Source of the DNA: Neoaquamicrobium sediminum
GTDB lineage: Bacteria; Pseudomonadota; Alphaproteobacteria; Rhizobiales; Rhizobiaceae
Assembly: GCF_013240295.1 (NCBI RefSeq)
Contig: NZ_JABETK010000001.1
Location: forward strand, 682,001 to 746,000
Direction: 5' to 3'
Length of the DNA: 64,000 nucleotides
Positions 1 through 10,690 of this stretch are shown here, piece after piece. Made by a program: the position numbers and the translations under genes. Within the stretch, counting starts at the first letter, position 1. The number at the start of each line of letters is the position of its first letter. A model generated the notes under the pieces. That model ran no database searches. It saw only the letters and a program-made list of their open reading frames with translations, and was not told the origin of the DNA.

Positions 1-2814
1 GACGGCTTCGAGGTCACCGTACCCGAAGGCACCTCGGTCATGCGCGCCTCGATGGAGGCGGGCATCCAGATTCCGAAGCTGTGCGCCACCGACATGGTCG
101 ACGCATTCGGTTCCTGCCGGTTGTGCCTTGTCGAGATCGAAGGCCGCAACGGCACCCCATCCTCCTGCACCACGCCGGTTGCGCCGGGCATGGTGGTGCA
201 TACCCAGACCGGCCGGCTGAAGGACATTCGGCGCGGGGTGATGGAACTCTACATCTCCGACCACCCGCTCGATTGCCTGACCTGCGCGGCCAATGGCGAC
301 TGTGAACTGCAGGACATGGCCGGCGCAGTGGGGCTGCGCGACGTGCGCTACGGCTATGAGGGCGACAACCACGTCTTCGCCAAGGATCGCACCGACGGAG
401 CGGACAATTTCCGCTGGATGCCGAAGGACGAATCCAACCCTTATTTCACCTACGATCCGTCGAAATGCATCGTCTGCTCGCGTTGCGTGCGGGCGTGCGA
501 GGAGGTGCAGGGCACCTTCGCGCTGACGATCGAGGGGCGCGGCTTCGAAAGCCGGGTATCGCCCGGCATGCACCAGGATTTCCTCTCGTCCGAGTGCGTA
601 TCCTGCGGCGCCTGCGTGCAGGCCTGCCCGACGGCGACACTGACCGAGAAATCGGTCATCGAGATCGGCCAGCCGGAACATTCCGTCGTCACCACCTGCG
701 CCTATTGCGGCGTCGGCTGCTCGTTCAAGGCCGAGATGCGCGGCGATGAGCTGGTGCGCATGGTGCCCTGGAAGGACGGCAAGGCCAATCGGGGCCATAG
801 CTGCGTCAAGGGCCGGTTCGCCTGGGGTTACGCCACCCACAAGGAGCGCATCCTCAACCCGATGGTGCGCGAAAAGATCACCGATCCCTGGCGCGAGGTG
901 AGCTGGGAAGAAGCGTTCGCGCATATCGCCAGCGAGTTCCGCCGCATCCAGTATCAGTACGGCAGGGGCTCGATCGGCGGCATTACATCCTCGCGCTGCA
1001 CCAACGAAGAGACCTATATCGTCCAAAAGCTCATCCGGCAGGGCTTCGGCAACAACAATGTCGACACCTGCGCCCGCGTCTGCCACTCGCCGACGGGCTA
1101 CGGCCTCGGCCAGACCTACGGCACCTCGGCCGGCACGCAGGATTTCGATTCCGTCGAGCATTCCGACGTGATCATGGTCATCGGCGCCAATCCTTCAGCC
1201 GCGCATCCGGTCTTCGCCTCCCGTATGAAGAAGCGCATCCGTCAGGGGGCAAAGCTGATCGTGCTCGATCCGCGCGTCACCGAGACGGTGGATTCAGTGC
1301 ATGCGAAGGCAACGCATCACCTTCCGCTGCGGCCCGGCACCAATGTTGCCGTCGTCACCGCGCTCGCGCATGTCATCGTCACCGAGGGCCTTTTCAACGA
1401 AGCCTTCATCCGCGAGCGCTGCGATTGGTCGGAGTTCGAGGATTATGCGTCCTTCGTCGCCGACGAAAGCAATTCCCCGGAGGTTGTCGGCAAGCTCGCA
1501 GGCGTCGATCCGGAGACCATCCGCGGGGCCGCGCGGCTCTATGCCACCGGCGGCAACGGCGCGATCTATTACGGCCTCGGCGTGACGGAGCACAGCCAGG
1601 GCTCCACCACGGTGATGGGCATCGCCAACCTCGCCATGCTGACCGGCAATATCGGCCGGCCCGGCGTTGGCGTGAACCCGCTGCGCGGCCAGAACAACGT
1701 ACAGGGCTCCTGCGACATGGGCTCCTTCCCGCACGAGCTGCCGGGCTACCGCCACGTCTCCGGCGATGCGGTGCGCGACATCTACGAAGCGCTGTGGGGC
1801 GTCAAGCTCGACAACGAGCCGGGCCTGCGCATTCCGAACATGCTGGATGCCGCGGTCGAAGGTTCCTTCAAGGGCATCTACATCCAGGGTGAGGACATCC
1901 TGCAGTCCGACCCCGACACCAAGCACGTCTCTGCCGGCCTTGCCGCGATGGAATGCGTCGTCGTGCACGACCTGTTCCTCAACGAAACCGCCAACTACGC
2001 CCACGTGTTCCTGCCGGGCTCGACCTTCCTGGAGAAGGACGGGACCTTCACCAATGCCGAGCGCCGCATCAACCGCGTGCGCAAGGTGATGGCGCCGAAG
2101 AACGGCTATGCCGATTGGGAGGTGACGCAGAAGCTCGCCCAGGCCATGGGGCTCGACTGGGCCTACACCCATCCCTCGCAGATCATGGACGAGATCGCCA
2201 CCACCACGCCGAGCTTCCAGAATGTCAGCTATGCGTTGCTGGACGAAAAGGGCTCGGTGCAGTGGCCCTGCAACGAGAAGGCCCCGGAAGGCACGCCGAT
2301 TATGCATGTCGGCGGCTTCGTGCGCGGCAAGGGCAAGTTCATCCGCACCGAATATGTCGCGACCGACGAGAAGACGGGGCCGCGCTTCCCGCTGCTGCTC
2401 ACCACCGGCCGCATCCTTTCGCAATACAATGTCGGCGCGCAGACGCGCCGCACCGAAAACGTGATCTGGCACGATCAGGACGTGCTCGAAATCCATCCGC
2501 ACGACGCCGAACAGCGCGGGGTCCGCGACGGCGACTGGGTGCGGCTGACGAGCCGGGCAGGCGAGACCACGCTTCGGGCGCAGATCACCGATCGCGTGTC
2601 ACCGGGCGTCGTCTACACGACGTTCCACCACCCCGACACGCAGGCCAACGTCATCACCACGGACTTCTCAGACTGGGCGACCAACTGCCCGGAATACAAG
2701 GTGACCGCGGTTCAGGTCGGCCCGTCCAACGGCCCGTCGGAATGGCAGGAGGAATACGAGGAACTGTCCCGCCAGTCCCGCCGCATCGCCGGTCGGCTGG
2801 AGGCGGCGGAGTAA
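1..2814 (+). CDS. fdsA: NAD-dependent formate dehydrogenase alpha subunit, 5' end cut by window
   Basis: This is the catalytic subunit of the soluble molybdenum formate dehydrogenase, which oxidises formate to CO2 and passes electrons through Fe-S clusters to the FdsB/FdsG NAD-reducing subunits. The open frame runs from base 1, so the true start lies upstream; 937 residues are visible. In order one sees the 2Fe-2S ferredoxin-like Cys residues (GSCRLC), the DCLTCAANGDCELQ segment, two 4Fe-4S ferredoxin motifs (CIVCSRCVRAC and CVSCGACVQAC), the CAYCGVGC cluster motif that opens the molybdopterin domain, and CARVCHSPTGYG, which supplies the Mo ligand cysteine. The C-terminal MopB-binding domain follows. 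fdhD and fdsD lie just downstream, as in fds operons. Identification is firm. Confidence 0.96.
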   Translation, partial: DGFEVTVPEGTSVMRASMEAGIQIPKLCATDMVDAFGSCRLCLVEIEGRNGTPSSCTTPVAPGMVVHTQTGRLKDIRRGVMELYISDHPLDCLTCAANGDCELQDMAGAVGLRDVRYGYEGDNHVFAKDRTDGADNFRWMPKDESNPYFTYDPSKCIVCSRCVRACEEVQGTFALTIEGRGFESRVSPGMHQDFLSSECVSCGACVQACPTATLTEKSVIEIGQPEHSVVTTCAYCGVGCSFKAEMRGDELVRMVPWKDGKANRGHSCVKGRFAWGYATHKERILNPMVREKITDPWREVSWEEAFAHIASEFRRIQYQYGRGSIGGITSSRCTNEETYIVQKLIRQGFGNNNVDTCARVCHSPTGYGLGQTYGTSAGTQDFDSVEHSDVIMVIGANPSAAHPVFASRMKKRIRQGAKLIVLDPRVTETVDSVHAKATHHLPLRPGTNVAVVTALAHVIVTEGLFNEAFIRERCDWSEFEDYASFVADESNSPEVVGKLAGVDPETIRGAARLYATGGNGAIYYGLGVTEHSQGSTTVMGIANLAMLTGNIGRPGVGVNPLRGQNNVQGSCDMGSFPHELPGYRHVSGDAVRDIYEALWGVKLDNEPGLRIPNMLDAAVEGSFKGIYIQGEDILQSDPDTKHVSAGLAAMECVVVHDLFLNETANYAHVFLPGSTFLEKDGTFTNAERRINRVRKVMAPKNGYADWEVTQKLAQAMGLDWAYTHPSQIMDEIATTTPSFQNVSYALLDEKGSVQWPCNEKAPEGTPIMHVGGFVRGKGKFIRTEYVATDEKTGPRFPLLLTTGRILSQYNVGAQTRRTENVIWHDQDVLEIHPHDAEQRGVRDGDWVRLTSRAGETTLRAQITDRVSPGVVYTTFHHPDTQANVITTDFSDWATNCPEYKVTAVQVGPSNGPSEWQEEYEELSRQSRRIAGRLEAAE

Positions 2815-2856
2815 GGATGCGTCCCGCGTGACTTTACCCCCACCCCGTACGCTTTG

Positions 2857-3678
2857 ATGAGGAACCCCCTCGCCTCCACCACACGCATCGCGCGCCGAGC
2901 CGGCGGCACCAAGGCCGCGGCGCGCATGGTGCCTGAGGAAACGCCGGTCGCGCTAAGCTATGCCGGCACGACCCACGCTGTGATGATGGCGTCGCCCGCC
3001 GACCTTGAGGATTTCGCCACCGGCTTCTCGCTGACGGAGGGCATCGTCGCCTCGCCGGAGGAGATCGATGCGATCACGGTGGAAGAAGCGGGCGAAGGCA
3101 TCGATATACAGATCCGCCTGAAAGACACCGCCAACCGGCAGTTCGAGGCGCGGCGTCGGCGTCTGGCTGGCCCCGTCGGTTGCGGGCTCTGCGGCATCGA
3201 ATCGATCGACGAGGCGATGCGCCAGACGCGCGACGTCAGTGCGTCTTCGCTTACGCTTTTTGCGGACGACATTGTTCGAGCTGTCGGCGACCTGTCGCGC
3301 CTGCAGCCACTGCATGCGCAGACCGGCGCGGTTCATGCCGCGGGCTTCTACCTGGTAGGCAAGGGCATAGTCGCCGCGCGCGAGGATGTCGGCCGCCACA
3401 ACGCGCTCGATAAGCTCGCGGGCGCACTGGCGCGCGCGGGCGTCGACGGATCGACCGGCGCGGTCGTGGTGACGTCGCGCGTCTCGGTCGAAATGGTGCA
3501 GAAGGCGGCGGCCATCGGCTCGCCCGTCATCATCGCCATTTCCGCGCCAACCGCCCTTGCGGTCCGCACCGCCGAGGACGCCGGCATGACGCTGGTTGCG
3601 CTGGTGCGCGGCGAGGAATTCGACGTTTTCACCCATCCCCATCGTCTGACAAGTGGAGTGGCCAGGCATGTCGCATGA
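2857..3678 (+). CDS. fdhD: Formate dehydrogenase accessory sulfurtransferase FdhD
   Basis: FdhD (FdsC in fds operons) transfers sulfur from a cysteine desulfurase to the molybdenum cofactor so that formate dehydrogenase becomes active. The protein is about 273 residues and contains the family CGLCG motif near residue 110, then the conserved EDVGRHNALDK segment and TSRVSVEMVQKAA. The start could be the ATG used here or a TTG one codon earlier; no strong ribosome-binding site separates them. It follows fdsA by about 40 bases and overlaps the start of fdsD, so the three are very likely cotranscribed. Confidence 0.95.
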   Translation: MRNPLASTTRIARRAGGTKAAARMVPEETPVALSYAGTTHAVMMASPADLEDFATGFSLTEGIVASPEEIDAITVEEAGEGIDIQIRLKDTANRQFEARRRRLAGPVGCGLCGIESIDEAMRQTRDVSASSLTLFADDIVRAVGDLSRLQPLHAQTGAVHAAGFYLVGKGIVAAREDVGRHNALDKLAGALARAGVDGSTGAVVVTSRVSVEMVQKAAAIGSPVIIAISAPTALAVRTAEDAGMTLVALVRGEEFDVFTHPHRLTSGVARHVA

Positions 3679-3928
3679 CGATACCGGGGCCAATGGCCCG
3701 CACGCGAAGCTGATCCGCATGGCGAACCAGATCGGCACCTTCTTCCTGTCCAAGCCGCACGATGAAGGCGTTGCCGGCACCGCCGAGCACATCAACAAAT
3801 TCTGGGAACCGCGCATGCGGCGACACTTCTTCGAGGTCGTCGACGCCGGCGGCGAGGGACTTCTGCCCATAGTTCTCGAAGCATCGGCCTCGATCCGGCG
3901 CCCGGCCGAAGAGCGCAAGGCGGGGTAG
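3668..3928 (+). CDS. fdsD: Formate dehydrogenase delta subunit
   Basis: This small 86-residue protein is the delta subunit associated with NAD-dependent formate dehydrogenases, thought to help assembly or stability of the complex. It shows the family core KLIRMANQIGTFF, then HINKFWEPRMR. The ATG used here overlaps the end of fdhD by 11 bases, implying translational coupling; a GTG five codons upstream is an alternative start. It closes the formate dehydrogenase operon and is followed by a palindromic intergenic repeat. Confidence 0.93.
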   Translation: MSHDDTGANGPHAKLIRMANQIGTFFLSKPHDEGVAGTAEHINKFWEPRMRRHFFEVVDAGGEGLLPIVLEASASIRRPAEERKAG

Positions 3929-3940
3929 ATCCAGCCTTTC

Positions 3941-4076
3941 CGTGCGTCCTTCGAGGCTCGCTGCGCTCGCACCTCAGGATGAGGACTGTAGTGCATCGAG
4001 CCCGCTGTGAGTGGGGTCGATCAATCCACTTCCCTCATCCTGAGGTGTGAGCGCAGCGAGCCTCGAAGGACGCACG
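3941..4076. repeat. Large palindromic intergenic repeat, copy 1
   Basis: A left arm at 3941-3984 is almost the exact reverse complement of a right arm at 4033-4076 (core CTTCGAGGCTCGCTGCGCTC and its complement), separated by a 48-base loop. The same arms recur at 14459-14562. This kind of mobile palindromic unit is common between genes in rhizobial chromosomes. The position after fdsD would allow it to act as a transcription terminator. The rest of the 3929-4336 gap shows no convincing gene. Confidence 0.85.
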
Positions 4077-4336
4077 GATAAGGGGAGCGGCATCGACCAC
4101 AAGCGATAAAAACGAAAAAGGCCGGGATTGACCCGACCCTTCCCTACATCCCGCCGTCGATGCCAGTTCATCCGTGGTCATCGGGAGGACGATTTCGTGT
4201 TGGCAGCGTTTCTAGATGCCCAATATGTCGTCCATATGACGCCGGTCTTGCGACCCTAACACCTTCCGCAATATCAGAACTGCCGGTCGGGCGTGGCCGA
4301 TTGACAACCCGCTAGACCTCGAAACACTCTGCGGCC

Positions 4337-5221
4337 ATGGACTCTCTCTACACCGCCATTCGCAATCTTCCCTGCTGGAAAGGCGACATCACGATTTCGC
4401 CGCTGCATGGGGGCCTTTCAAACGAGAACTTTCTCGTCGTCGACGATGCCGGCAAGCATGTCGTGCGGTTCGGCGATGACTATCCTTTCCACCACGTTCA
4501 TCGCGAGCGTGAGAGGATGACGGCCCGCGCAGCCCATGAAGCAGGCTTTGCCCCAGCACTGGAGTTCGCGCAGCCAGGCGTGATGGTCAGCCAGTTTCTC
4601 GGCGCGAAAACCTACGGCGCTGAAGACGTGCGAGCCAATATCGGTCGGGTTGCCGACCTGATGCGTGGTTTCCATACGACTATGCCGACTCACGTGACCG
4701 GCGCGGGATTCATCTTCTGGGTGTTCCACGTCATTCGCGACTACGCGCGCACGCTGGAAGCAGGCAACAGCCGCAAGGTCGCCGACCTGCCGGGCTATCT
4801 CGCGCTTGCCGAGGAGATGGAAAAGGCTCAGCTCCCGCTGCCGATCGTCTTCGGGCATAACGACCTGCTGCCCGCAAACTTGCTCGACACCAGCGACCGG
4901 CTCTGGCTGATCGATTTCGAATATGCCGGCTTTTCGACCGCCATGTTCGACCTTGCGGGGCTGTCGTCGAACGCCGACTTCTCCACCGAGGAATCCGAGG
5001 CGCTGCTGGAGGCCTATTTCGACGCACCACCCTCGCCGGAACTGAAGCGCTCGCTCGCCGCCATGCAATGCGCCTCGCTGCTGCGCGAGGCGATGTGGAG
5101 CATGGTATCCGAACTTCACCTGGATACGCCGGGCGTCGATTTCGTCGCCTACAGCGAAGAAAACCTCGAGCGCCTTGCCGCCGCGCTGGACACCTATCGC
5201 TCGACCTACGGAAAGCCCTGA
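4337..5221 (+). CDS. Choline/ethanolamine kinase-like phosphotransferase (APH family)
   Basis: This 294-residue protein belongs to the aminoglycoside phosphotransferase / choline kinase fold. The glycine-rich region PLHGGLSNENF near residue 22 matches the choline-kinase form, the catalytic Brenner motif is HNDLLPANLL near residue 174, and the metal-binding IDFEYA lies near residue 193. The likely role is ATP-dependent phosphorylation of a small alcohol such as choline or ethanolamine. The next gene, one base away, is a GcvT-type FAD dehydrogenase of methylated glycines, and an EutH-like permease lies nearby, which fits choline/ethanolamine metabolism. The exact substrate cannot be read from sequence. 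Confidence 0.82.
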   Translation: MDSLYTAIRNLPCWKGDITISPLHGGLSNENFLVVDDAGKHVVRFGDDYPFHHVHRERERMTARAAHEAGFAPALEFAQPGVMVSQFLGAKTYGAEDVRANIGRVADLMRGFHTTMPTHVTGAGFIFWVFHVIRDYARTLEAGNSRKVADLPGYLALAEEMEKAQLPLPIVFGHNDLLPANLLDTSDRLWLIDFEYAGFSTAMFDLAGLSSNADFSTEESEALLEAYFDAPPSPELKRSLAAMQCASLLREAMWSMVSELHLDTPGVDFVAYSEENLERLAAALDTYRSTYGKP

Positions 5222-5222
5222 C

Positions 5223-7675
5223 ATGAGCCTGCCATCACACGCCCAGATCGTCGTCATCGGCGGCGGTATCATCGGCTGCTCCACCGCCTATCACCTGGCT
5301 CGCGACCACAAGGCCGATGTGGTGCTGCTGGAGCAGGGCAAGCTCACCTCGGGTTCGACCTGGCATGCGGCCGGCCTCGTCGGGCAACTGCGTTCGTCAG
5401 CCTCGATCACGCGGGTGCTGAAATATTCGGTCGACCTCTACAAAGGTCTGGAGGCTGAGACGGGCCTTGCCACAGGCTGGAAGATGACGGGGGCTGCCTG
5501 CGCCTTGCCACCAATCAGGACCGCTGGACGGAGTTCCGCCGGCTTGCGACGACGGCCAGGAGCTTCGGCATGGATATGCACCTCGTCTCGCCGGACGAGG
5601 TCAAGCGCATGTGGCCGCTGATGGACACCAGCGACCTCGTCGGCGCGTCATGGCTGCCGACCGATGGCCAGGCGAGCCCGTCCGACATTACCCAATCGCT
5701 TGCTAAGGGCGCGCGCATGCACGGCGCGAAACTGTTCGAGGACGTGCGCGTCACCGGTTTCGAGATGGACGGCAAGCGCATCGTGAAGGTGAAGACGACG
5801 CAGGGCGACATCGGCTGCGAAAAGGTGATCAACTGCGCAGGACAATGGGCCCGGCAGGTGGGTGCGATGGCCGGCATCAACGTGCCCCTGCAGCCGGTGA
5901 AGCACCAGTACATCATCACCGAGGCGATCGACGGGCTTTCGGCCGACGCGCCGACGATCCGCGACCCGGACCGTCGCACCTATTTCAAGGAGGAGGTCGG
6001 CGGGTTGGTGATGGGCGGCTACGAGCCCGACTCGCAGGCATGGGAAACGAACCTCCCTGGCGGGGACGTGCCGGACGACTGGGAGTTCCGGCTGTTCGAC
6101 GACGATTTCGACCATTTCGAGCAGCATATGATACAGGCGATCGCGCGCGTTCCCGCACTCGAAACCGTCGGCGTCAAGCAGATGATCAACGGCCCGGAGA
6201 GTTTCACGCCCGACGGCAACTTCATCCTCGGCACCGCACCCGAATGCGCCAACATGTTCGTCGGGGCGGGTTTCAACGCCTTCGGCATCGCGTCCGGCGG
6301 CGGCGCGGGCTGGGTTCTGGCGCAGTGGGCGATTGACGGCGAAGCGCCGCTCGACCTGTGGACGGTCGACATCCGCCGCTTCTCCGGCCTGCACAAGGAT
6401 CGCGACTGGGTCTGCGCGCGCACGCTGGAAGCCTATGGCAAGCATTACACCGTCGCCTTCCCTCACGAGGAATATGAAAGCGGCCGCCCCCGCATCGTGT
6501 CGCCGCTCTACGAGCGCCTGACGACGCATGGCGCGGTCTTCGGTTCCAAGCTCGGCTGGGAACGACCCAACTGGTTCTCGACAAAACCCGGCGCGCGTGA
6601 CGAATACTCGATGGCCCGGCAGAACTGGTTCGACGCCGTTGGCGAAGAGCATCGCCACGTGCGCGAGAAGGTCGGTATCTTCGACCAATCGTCCTTCGCC
6701 AAATACGAACTGACCGGCGCCGACGCGCAAAAGGCGCTCGACTGGATCTGTGCCAACGACGTGTCGAAGCCGGCGGGGCGCCTCACCTATACGCAGTTGC
6801 TCAACACCCGCGGCGGCATCGAGGCGGACCTGACGGTGGCGCGGCTTGCCGAAGACCGGTTCTACATCGTCACCGGCACCGGCTTCCGTACCCACGATTT
6901 CGGCTGGATCGAGGACCACATCGAGGCGGGCCGCCACGCCAAGCTGCTGGACGTGACCGAAGATTTCGGAACGCTGTCGCTGATGGGACCGGAGGCACGC
7001 AACGTGCTTGCGGCGATCACGGATGCCGACGTCTCCAACGCAGGCTTTCCGTTTGGCCATGTCCGCGAGATCGCGATCGCCGGCCACACCGTTCGCGCAC
7101 TGCGAGTCACCTATGTCGGCGAGCTCGGCTGGGAGCTTCATGTTCCCATTGCCGCCACCGGCGAGGTTTTCGACGCGCTTGTGGAGGCAGGCAAGCCGTT
7201 CGAGATAAAGCCGGTCGGCTACCGCGCGCTGGAATCGCTGCGGCTGGAGAAAGGCTACCGCGCCTGGGGTTCCGACATCACTCCCAACGACTCGCCGTTC
7301 GAGGCGGGGCTCGGGTGGGCGGTGAAGCTGAAGAAGGACATCGATTTCCTCGGCCGCAAGGCCACCGAAGAGGTGGCTGCGAAGCCTCTCGGCAAGCGGT
7401 TGGCCTGCTTCACGGTGGACGATCCCGACGTCGTGCTGCTGGGGCGCGAAACTATCCTGCGCGACGGAGAGCCGGTCGGCTACCTGACCTCCGGTGGCCA
7501 CGGCTACACGGTCGGCAAGGGCATCGGTTACGGCTATGTCCGCAAGGCGGAAGGTGTTTCCGAAGACTTCCTCCGGTCAGGCCGCTACGAGCTGGTCGTG
7601 GCCATGGAAAACGTGCCGACCGAGATTCATCTCGAACCGCTCTACGATCCGTCTGCCAGCCGCGTGAAGGCGTGA
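5223..7675 (+). CDS. FAD-dependent sarcosine/dimethylglycine dehydrogenase-like enzyme, frame broken once
   Basis: The product is a two-domain oxidoreductase: an N-terminal DAO-type FAD domain (dinucleotide motif VVIGGGIIGCSTAYHLA, then STWHAAGLVGQLR) and a C-terminal GcvT-like tetrahydrofolate-binding aminomethyltransferase domain. Such enzymes demethylate dimethylglycine, sarcosine or related compounds. The reading frame breaks at the five-G run 5489-5493; one added G gives a continuous protein of about 818 residues of normal family length. Many other genes here have the same kind of break, so this may be an assembly error. It follows the choline-kinase-like gene with essentially no gap. 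Confidence 0.85.
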
Positions 7676-7676
7676 G

Positions 7677-7940
7677 CTAGTTCGACGGCGGCACCGGAAC
7701 CGGAACCGGTCTATAAACCACCATCGGCCGGCTGAATTCGAACGAAGCCATGTTGGCGCGGCGCTCGGCGCGCCTGTCGAGCTCGATGCGCTGCAAGCAC
7801 TCGGCGAATGCCTCGCTGCCGTTGCGGAATCCGTATTCGCCGCATGTCTCCTCATCCGCCGCGCGGCGCTCCTCAGGTGTCATCGTGGTGCAGCCTGCCA
7901 GCACGGCCAAGGCAATCAGGGTCGGAACGATCGGCTTCAT
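7677..7940 (-). CDS. Small outer-membrane lipoprotein, function unknown
   Basis: An 87-residue protein begins with a lipoprotein signal peptide (MKPIVPTLIALAVLAGC), where Cys17 in LAGC is the predicted lipidation site. The mature part is charged and contains two cysteines (ETCGEYGF, FAECLQRIE), ending in a proline-rich tail. I chose the ATG that begins the signal peptide; an upstream ATG would add 11 unlikely residues. It converges on the preceding FAD dehydrogenase, with stop codons two bases apart. Small lipoproteins of this pattern are common in alphaproteobacteria; no function is assigned. Confidence 0.75.
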   Translation of the reverse strand: MKPIVPTLIALAVLAGCTTMTPEERRAADEETCGEYGFRNGSEAFAECLQRIELDRRAERRANMASFEFSRPMVVYRPVPVPVPPSN

Positions 7941-8046
7941 GGTGTCCTCGCGACATCCGGGATGATGCAACAAAATTGAGCGCGACAGTCCACTTTGGCA
8001 AGGGGCGGCTCAACAGATTCCTGCCACGCCGCCGCAGCCTGATCAG

Positions 8047-9282
8047 TTAGCCTGTTACAACTACAGGCTCTGGCCCCGCCATGGCCGGCTCTCTGGCGGC
8101 CAGTTCGACGGCCTTGGGCACCGACAGCCACAACGCGATGGCGAAACCTGCAATGCCGCCGCCGAGCTTGCCGAGTATCAGCGGCAGGATCGTGGCGGGC
8201 TGGAAATTGGCCGAGAATGCCAGATGGTCGCCGAACATGAACGCCGCGCATACGGCAAAGGCAATCGCCAGCACCTTGTCCCGGGGACGCATGGAGCCGA
8301 CCAGCCGGTACATCGCCAGGATATTCGCGCAGGCCGCCAGCAGTCCCGCCGCACCTTGCGCCTCAACACCAATGCGCTTGCCAAGCGCCTCCATCGGCGT
8401 CGCAAGATATTTGGTCAGCAGGTAAACCATCGGGAAGGCGCCCGCGAGCATGATGCCGATATAGCCGGCGATCTCCAGCGCACGAAACTGGTCGGCCTCG
8501 TCGGCGATGATCGGGTCGAAGCCCCAGCCCCCAAACACGTTGGTGAAGAAGCCGGTGAAATATTCGACGATGGAGAAGACCAGCACCAGCGTGATCCCGG
8601 CATACATGATGCGGCCGAACCAGAGGAACCCGGCGATCATCGCATCGGGCGCGAAGCGCAGGCCGAGCGCGATCGCCACGCAGAACACGATCAGCGGCAG
8701 CAGGTTGGCGAAGATCGCGCCGAAGGTGAGGCCGATGGCGTGCATGGTTTCGGGGTCGGCGGTCGCAACGACCGGGCGCACCTCGAGCCCTGAAACCGCA
8801 AGCAGCGCGCAGGTGATAAAAACGCCGATGGGCACGCTGAGGATGCCCGACATGATGCCAAGCGCCATGTATTTGTGATCGCGTTTCTCCAGCATCGCCA
8901 GTCCGACGGGAATGGAGAAGATGATGGTGGCGCCAGCCATGTAGCCGACCACCGCCGCCATGATCCAGCCGTCGCGCGTTTGCGCCAGCGCGTCGGCGAG
9001 CTGGTAGCCGCCCATGTCAACGGCGATGATGGTGGTTGCGGCGATTGCCGGATCGGCGCCGATCGCGGAAAACAGCGGCCCCACCAGCACGCGCACGAAC
9101 TCCGACAGATACGGGATAGCCGCCATGATGCCGGCCACCGGAATGAAGATCGGGCCTATCGCATAGATGCCTTCGCGGAACTCCTTGCCCAGCCCCTCTT
9201 CCGCATTCCTGATCGAGGCAATCGCGCCGGCGACGGCGCATGCCATGATGATGTAGATGACGATCGTTCCGATGGCAGCCAT
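8047..9282 (-). CDS. eutH: EutH-type ethanolamine permease
   Basis: A 411-residue very hydrophobic protein with about ten membrane spans matches EutH, the ethanolamine utilization transporter (IAVDMGGYQLADALA, GIMSGILSVPIGVFIT, FMFGDHLAFSANFQP). EutH is believed to admit protonated ethanolamine at low pH. No eutBC ammonia-lyase genes are visible beside it, so in this genome it probably serves a different catabolic route, perhaps linked to the nearby choline-kinase-like and demethylase genes. It is on the minus strand, about 120 bases upstream of the end of the amidohydrolase gene. Confidence 0.88.
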   Translation of the reverse strand: MAAIGTIVIYIIMACAVAGAIASIRNAEEGLGKEFREGIYAIGPIFIPVAGIMAAIPYLSEFVRVLVGPLFSAIGADPAIAATTIIAVDMGGYQLADALAQTRDGWIMAAVVGYMAGATIIFSIPVGLAMLEKRDHKYMALGIMSGILSVPIGVFITCALLAVSGLEVRPVVATADPETMHAIGLTFGAIFANLLPLIVFCVAIALGLRFAPDAMIAGFLWFGRIMYAGITLVLVFSIVEYFTGFFTNVFGGWGFDPIIADEADQFRALEIAGYIGIMLAGAFPMVYLLTKYLATPMEALGKRIGVEAQGAAGLLAACANILAMYRLVGSMRPRDKVLAIAFAVCAAFMFGDHLAFSANFQPATILPLILGKLGGGIAGFAIALWLSVPKAVELAAREPAMAGPEPVVVTG

Positions 9283-9399
9283 GTGTCCTCCTCCCCCTGC
9301 CCGCGACTCTCGCAGGCGGGCGAATGATGCCGCAGGGGAAGCCCGATGGGAAGCGGCGCGGAAATGCGGCCCTGACCGGAAACGTCCGCCCCGATCGAT

Positions 9400-10690
9400 C
9401 TACCGGCTACGGGGCGTTTCGTGACGGCGATGAATGCTCGCTGGCCGGCCGGGCAGTGCCAGGGCCATGTGGCGCCTCTCGCGTTCGGCGACCACCTTGC
9501 CCTTGGCGACGACCCAAAGCCGGTCGGCGCGCAGGCGGATCGCTTCCACCGGGTTGCCGGCGTCGAGCACGACGAGGCTCGCCTTGTTGCCGATCGCGAG
9601 GCCGTAACCATCGAGGCCCATGATGCCGGCGCTTTCCGTCGTCACCATGTCGAAGCAGCGGCGCATCTCGTCGGGATGCGACATCTGGGCGACGTGCAAG
9701 CCCATGAAGGCGACGTCGAGCATGTCGGCGGTGCCGAGCGAATACCAGGGGTCGAGAACGCAATCCTGTCCGAAGCCGACGCGGATGCCATGCGCCAGCA
9801 TTTCCTTCACACGCGTGAGGCCCCGCCGCTTGGGGAAGGTGTCATGCCGGCCCTGCAGCATGATGTTGATGAGCGGGTTGGGAATGGCGGCGACCTGTGC
9901 CTCCGCGATCAGCGGCAGCAGCTTCGAGACATAATAATTGTCCATCGAGTGCATGGAAGTCAGGTGCGAACCCGCCACCCTGCCATGCAGGCCGAGGCGC
10001 TGGGTCTCGTAAGCGAGCTGCTCGATGTGGCGGGACAGCGGGTCATCGGTCTCGTCGCAGTGCATGTCGACCATCAGACCGCGCTCGGCGGCCATCTCGC
10101 ACAGCTCCGTCACCGAGCGGCGGCCATCGTCCATGGTGCGCTCGAAATGCGGGATGCCGCCGACGACATCGACGCCCAAGTCCAGCGCGCGGACGGTGTT
10201 GGTCTTCGCGGTCGGATCGCGGAAATAGCCATCCTGCGGGAACGCGACAAGTTGCAGGTCGATATAGGGCGCGACCTCGCGCCTGACTTCCAGCAAGGCC
10301 TCGACGGCAAGCAGCCTGTCGTCGCAGACATCGACGTGGGTGCGGATCGCAAGCAGCCCCATGGAGACGGCCCAGTCGCAATAGGCAAGCGCGCGCGCTT
10401 TCACCGCTTCATGCGTCAGCAGCGGCTTCAGCTCGCCCCAGAGCGCGATGCCCTCAAGCAGCGTGCCCGACGCGTTGATGCGCGGGATGCGTAGGAGAGA
10501 GCGTCGCATCCATGTGGAAATGCGGGTCGACGAAGGGTGGCGAGACGAGGCAGCCGGATGCGTCCACCATGCGGCCTGCCTCAGCCTCGATGCGCGGTTC
10601 GATTGCCGCGATCCGATCTCCGGAAATGGCTATGTCGGCAGACTCGCCGGATGGCAGGGTGCCGCCCTTCACGATCAGGTCGAAACTCAT
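9400..10690 (-). CDS. Cytosine-deaminase-like amidohydrolase, frame broken once
   Basis: This is a CodA-like metal-dependent deaminase. The N-terminus MSFDLIVKGG leads to the metal motif HFHMDATLS; the rest shows RTHVDVCDD, AFPQDGYF, HCDETDDP, SHLTSMHS and FGQDCVLDPWY, all matching cytosine deaminase. The frame changes near 10499: by comparison with remembered E. coli CodA spacing, the sequence has one net extra base between DATLS and PRIN. Its ATG overlaps the stop of the upstream ABC permease, so it is the last gene of the nucleoside/base uptake operon. The role is likely deamination of cytosine or a related base or creatinine-like compound. Confidence 0.83.

Noticed and set aside
1294..2502. 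Long open frame of about 400 codons antisense to fdsA
   Set aside because: It mirrors the high-GC coding frame of fdsA and has no recognizable domain or ribosome-binding site; fdsA is certain here.
5648..7501. 617-codon antisense frame opposite the FAD dehydrogenase
   Set aside because: A typical GC-rich shadow frame; the sense frame contains clear FAD and GcvT domains.
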